Shown one piece after another: positions 4,109 to 5,272 of a stretch of DNA of 5,272 nucleotides (positions are counted from its first letter, which is position 1; the number at the start of each line of letters is the position of its first letter). The notes below the pieces were generated by a model. It was not told the origin of the DNA, did no database searches, and saw nothing but the letters and a program-made list of their open reading frames with translations. Made by a program: the position numbers and the translations under genes. The stretch comes from an uncultured Sphingopyxis sp. (lineage in GTDB: Bacteria > Pseudomonadota > Alphaproteobacteria > Sphingomonadales > Sphingomonadaceae), in assembly GCA_937957805.1 (NCBI GenBank), contig CALFXW010000230.1, positions 1 through 5,272 of the forward strand, written 5' to 3'.

Positions 4109-4999
4109 ATGCTGCGTAATATGATGTTGGTTGCCCTATTGGGCATTGGACTGACCCCCGTTGCAGCAACGGCGCAAAATGCACCGAGCGATGCTGCCAA
4201 CCATGATTATGTGCCCGCGCCTTGGTGGATGCGCGATCCGGTGGTTGCGGCGCGGGGGCGCGTACACCTGAACCGCACGGCCAATCGCGCCAGTTTTACT
4301 GCTACTTTCAGCGAAGTCGGCGACACTGCCGAACAGGCGCTGGCCAACGCCGCGCGCCGTTCGGGGCCGCTCGATGCGCGTTTGCAGGCCTTTGGCGAAG
4401 AAAAATTGCGCTTTACCCGCACCTTCACCACCCGTCCGTTATACCGCCAATATCGTGATGCTGATGGCAATCGGATCGATAACCAGCGCGCCGACCAGAT
4501 TGAACGATATGAGGTGAGTTCGACCATCCGTATCGACATTCGCGACGTTGCGGCGGTGGAGGCGGTTTATGCCGCCGTGACGGCCGCTTCCCCGTCGAGC
4601 GTCAGTCCGGTCAATTGGACATTGGTTGCCGATGACGCGACGATCAGCGCGCTTGCCACCGCTGCGACGCGCGATGCCACCCTCCGCGCGCGGGAGGGGG
4701 CGGAGGCAGCGGGCGCACGCCTCGGCCCAGCGCGGATTATCGACCCCAGCGGGTCGGTATGTGCCACCCAGGTGCTCACCGGCTGGCCCGGCTATATGGC
4801 GGGCGATGAATCGCGCGATGCCGAAAATGATATTGCTGTCACGGCGTCCCGGCTACGTGCCCCCGGAGCGCCCCCGCCACCGCCACCGCCACCCCCGCCG
4901 CCACCACCACCGCCGCCGGGATCCGAGCAAGTGACGCTGCGGCCACCGATGCTGCGGCTGGAAGATAGTAGCTGCGTGATATTTTCCATCCTGCCTTGA
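4109..4999 (+). CDS. Secreted SIMPL (DUF541) domain protein with a 16-proline tract
   Basis: A 296-residue protein. A signal peptide is clear: MLRN, a hydrophobic core to about residue 18, and AATA before Q23 as the likely cleavage site, so it should act in the periplasm or outer membrane. Residues about 44-215 follow the SIMPL/DUF541 pattern: an opening VVAARGRVHL strand, TATFSEVGDTAEQALANAAR with a long helix, FTRTFTTRPLYRQYRDADG, then a YEVSSTIRIDIRD strand. The closing helix RDATLRAREGAEAAGARLG matches the family's conserved final helix. The biochemical role of this family is poorly defined; an envelope function is inferred. After it come DIAVTASR, prolines 255-270 without interruption, and a short C-terminal strand region. 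C218 and C289 may form a disulfide. The start has GGAGG six bases upstream. It follows the tsf terminator, so it should be its own transcription unit. Confidence 0.88.
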   Translation: MLRNMMLVALLGIGLTPVAATAQNAPSDAANHDYVPAPWWMRDPVVAARGRVHLNRTANRASFTATFSEVGDTAEQALANAARRSGPLDARLQAFGEEKLRFTRTFTTRPLYRQYRDADGNRIDNQRADQIERYEVSSTIRIDIRDVAAVEAVYAAVTAASPSSVSPVNWTLVADDATISALATAATRDATLRAREGAEAAGARLGPARIIDPSGSVCATQVLTGWPGYMAGDESRDAENDIAVTASRLRAPGAPPPPPPPPPPPPPPPPGSEQVTLRPPMLRLEDSSCVIFSILP

Positions 5000-5009
5000 T
5001 GAGGGCTTT

Positions 5010-5159
5010 GTGCCCCAGCGGAAGCAGGGGGCGTTCCCTTCGTGCCCCTGCGGAAGCAGGGGGCGTTCCCTTCGTGCCCCTGCGAAAGCAGGGGGTGTTC
5101 CCTTTGTGGCCCTGCGAAGGCAGGGGGTGTTCCCTTCGTGCCCCTGCGAAAGCAGGGGC
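5010..5159. repeat. 32-bp tandem repeat of a small hairpin, four units plus a partial
   Basis: Units start with GTG at 5010, 5042, 5074 and 5106, and a fifth partial unit starts at 5138. Each holds CCCCTGC-loop-GCAGGGG, a seven-base-pair stem, then a GTTCCCTTCGT-type spacer. The loops are GGAA or GAAA in most units, both of the stable GNRA tetraloop class; the fourth has GAAG. Differences between units (A for T in unit 1, G for C in unit 4) either weaken the stem or are tolerated. The array begins ten bases past the SIMPL stop codon. The minus-strand frame through it gives a peptide repeat and is not considered coding. Confidence 0.9.
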
Positions 5160-5216
5160 CTAGTGGCGAAGCATCCTGTTCTGGCGCGGCTAGGCTCCTG
5201 CTTTCGCAGGAGCACA
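5138..5216. repeat. Paired palindromic (REP/BIME-like) repeat, full version
   Basis: GTGCCCCTGCGAAAGCAGGGG (start 5138) faces its inverted near-copy CTCCTGCTTTCGCAGGAGCAC (ending about 5215), so the last unit of the tandem array is also the left half of an inverted pair. The 35-40 bases between them include GGCGAAGCATCCTG and the CTAGGCTCCTGC junction also seen at 300-316. The arrangement is that of a bacterial interspersed mosaic element. No RAYT transposase gene lies in the window. Confidence 0.72.
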
Positions 5217-5234
5217 AGTATGTCTCGTCCCTTG

Positions 5235-5261
5235 GTCATCCCCGCGCAGGCGGGGATCCAG
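5235..5261. repeat. Dispersed GTCATCCCCGC palindrome at the right edge
   Basis: ATCCCCGC (5238-5245) and GCGGGGAT (5250-5257) form an eight-base-pair stem with loop GCAG, followed by CCAGTACG. It matches, from memory, a very common intergenic repeat in sphingomonad genomes. The remaining 11 bases to the window end show nothing further. Confidence 0.75.
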
Positions 5262-5272
5262 TACGAAAATAC

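Noticed and set aside
5010..5159. CRISPR array
   Set aside because: The 32-bp units abut with no unique spacers, and no cas genes are present.
4792..5217. Minus-strand frame with a repeated GHEGNAPCFRRGTK-like peptide
   Set aside because: It is the translation of the 32-bp hairpin array and of the complement of the poly-proline tract; no ribosome site or family resemblance.

Overview
The window looks like a chromosomal segment of a sphingomonad-type alphaproteobacterium. The evidence is the GC-rich coding with sparse AT-rich control regions, the eukaryote-like (homodimeric) NADP-isocitrate dehydrogenase N-terminus, the alanine-rich acidic tail on ribosomal protein S2, a GTTC-N7-GTTC operator of the alphaproteobacterial LexA type, and dense small palindromic repeats of kinds I associate with Sphingomonadales. 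The family and order calls are recognition from memory, not a search.

Layout, left to right. (1) 1-141, minus strand: the first 47 codons of icd, with a possible promoter at 173-201. (2) 275-331: a paired palindromic repeat. (3) 348-1274, minus strand: an uncharacterised 308-residue protein with an N-terminal helix-turn-helix-like segment. (4) 1275-1806: a gene-free repeat sink holding a 24-bp palindrome present twice, a 21-bp tandem repeat, a foldback of a dispersed repeat, a copy of that repeat apparently split by 59 bp, and a nested inverted repeat. (5) 1807-1896, minus strand: a 29-codon gene for a tiny single-pass membrane protein. Its promoter at 1930-1958 has a LexA-type operator between the -35 and -10. 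(6) 2143-3992, plus strand: rpsB and tsf, the translation pair, ended by a good intrinsic terminator at 4017-4047. (7) 4109-4999, plus strand: a secreted SIMPL (DUF541) protein with sixteen consecutive prolines near its C-terminus. (8) 5010-5272: a 32-bp tandem hairpin array running into a paired palindrome and one more palindrome.

How the genes work together: rpsB and tsf supply ribosomal protein S2 and elongation factor Ts and are very probably co-transcribed. The other genes share no evident pathway with them. The divergent region 1897-2142 separates the housekeeping rpsB promoter from what looks like a DNA-damage-controlled microprotein promoter. That microprotein is the most interesting item. 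It has the length, membrane character and LexA-type control of Caulobacter SidA, a 29-residue SOS-induced division inhibitor, although I cannot show sequence homology. No tRNA, rRNA, CRISPR array, insertion sequence or prophage gene was recognised.
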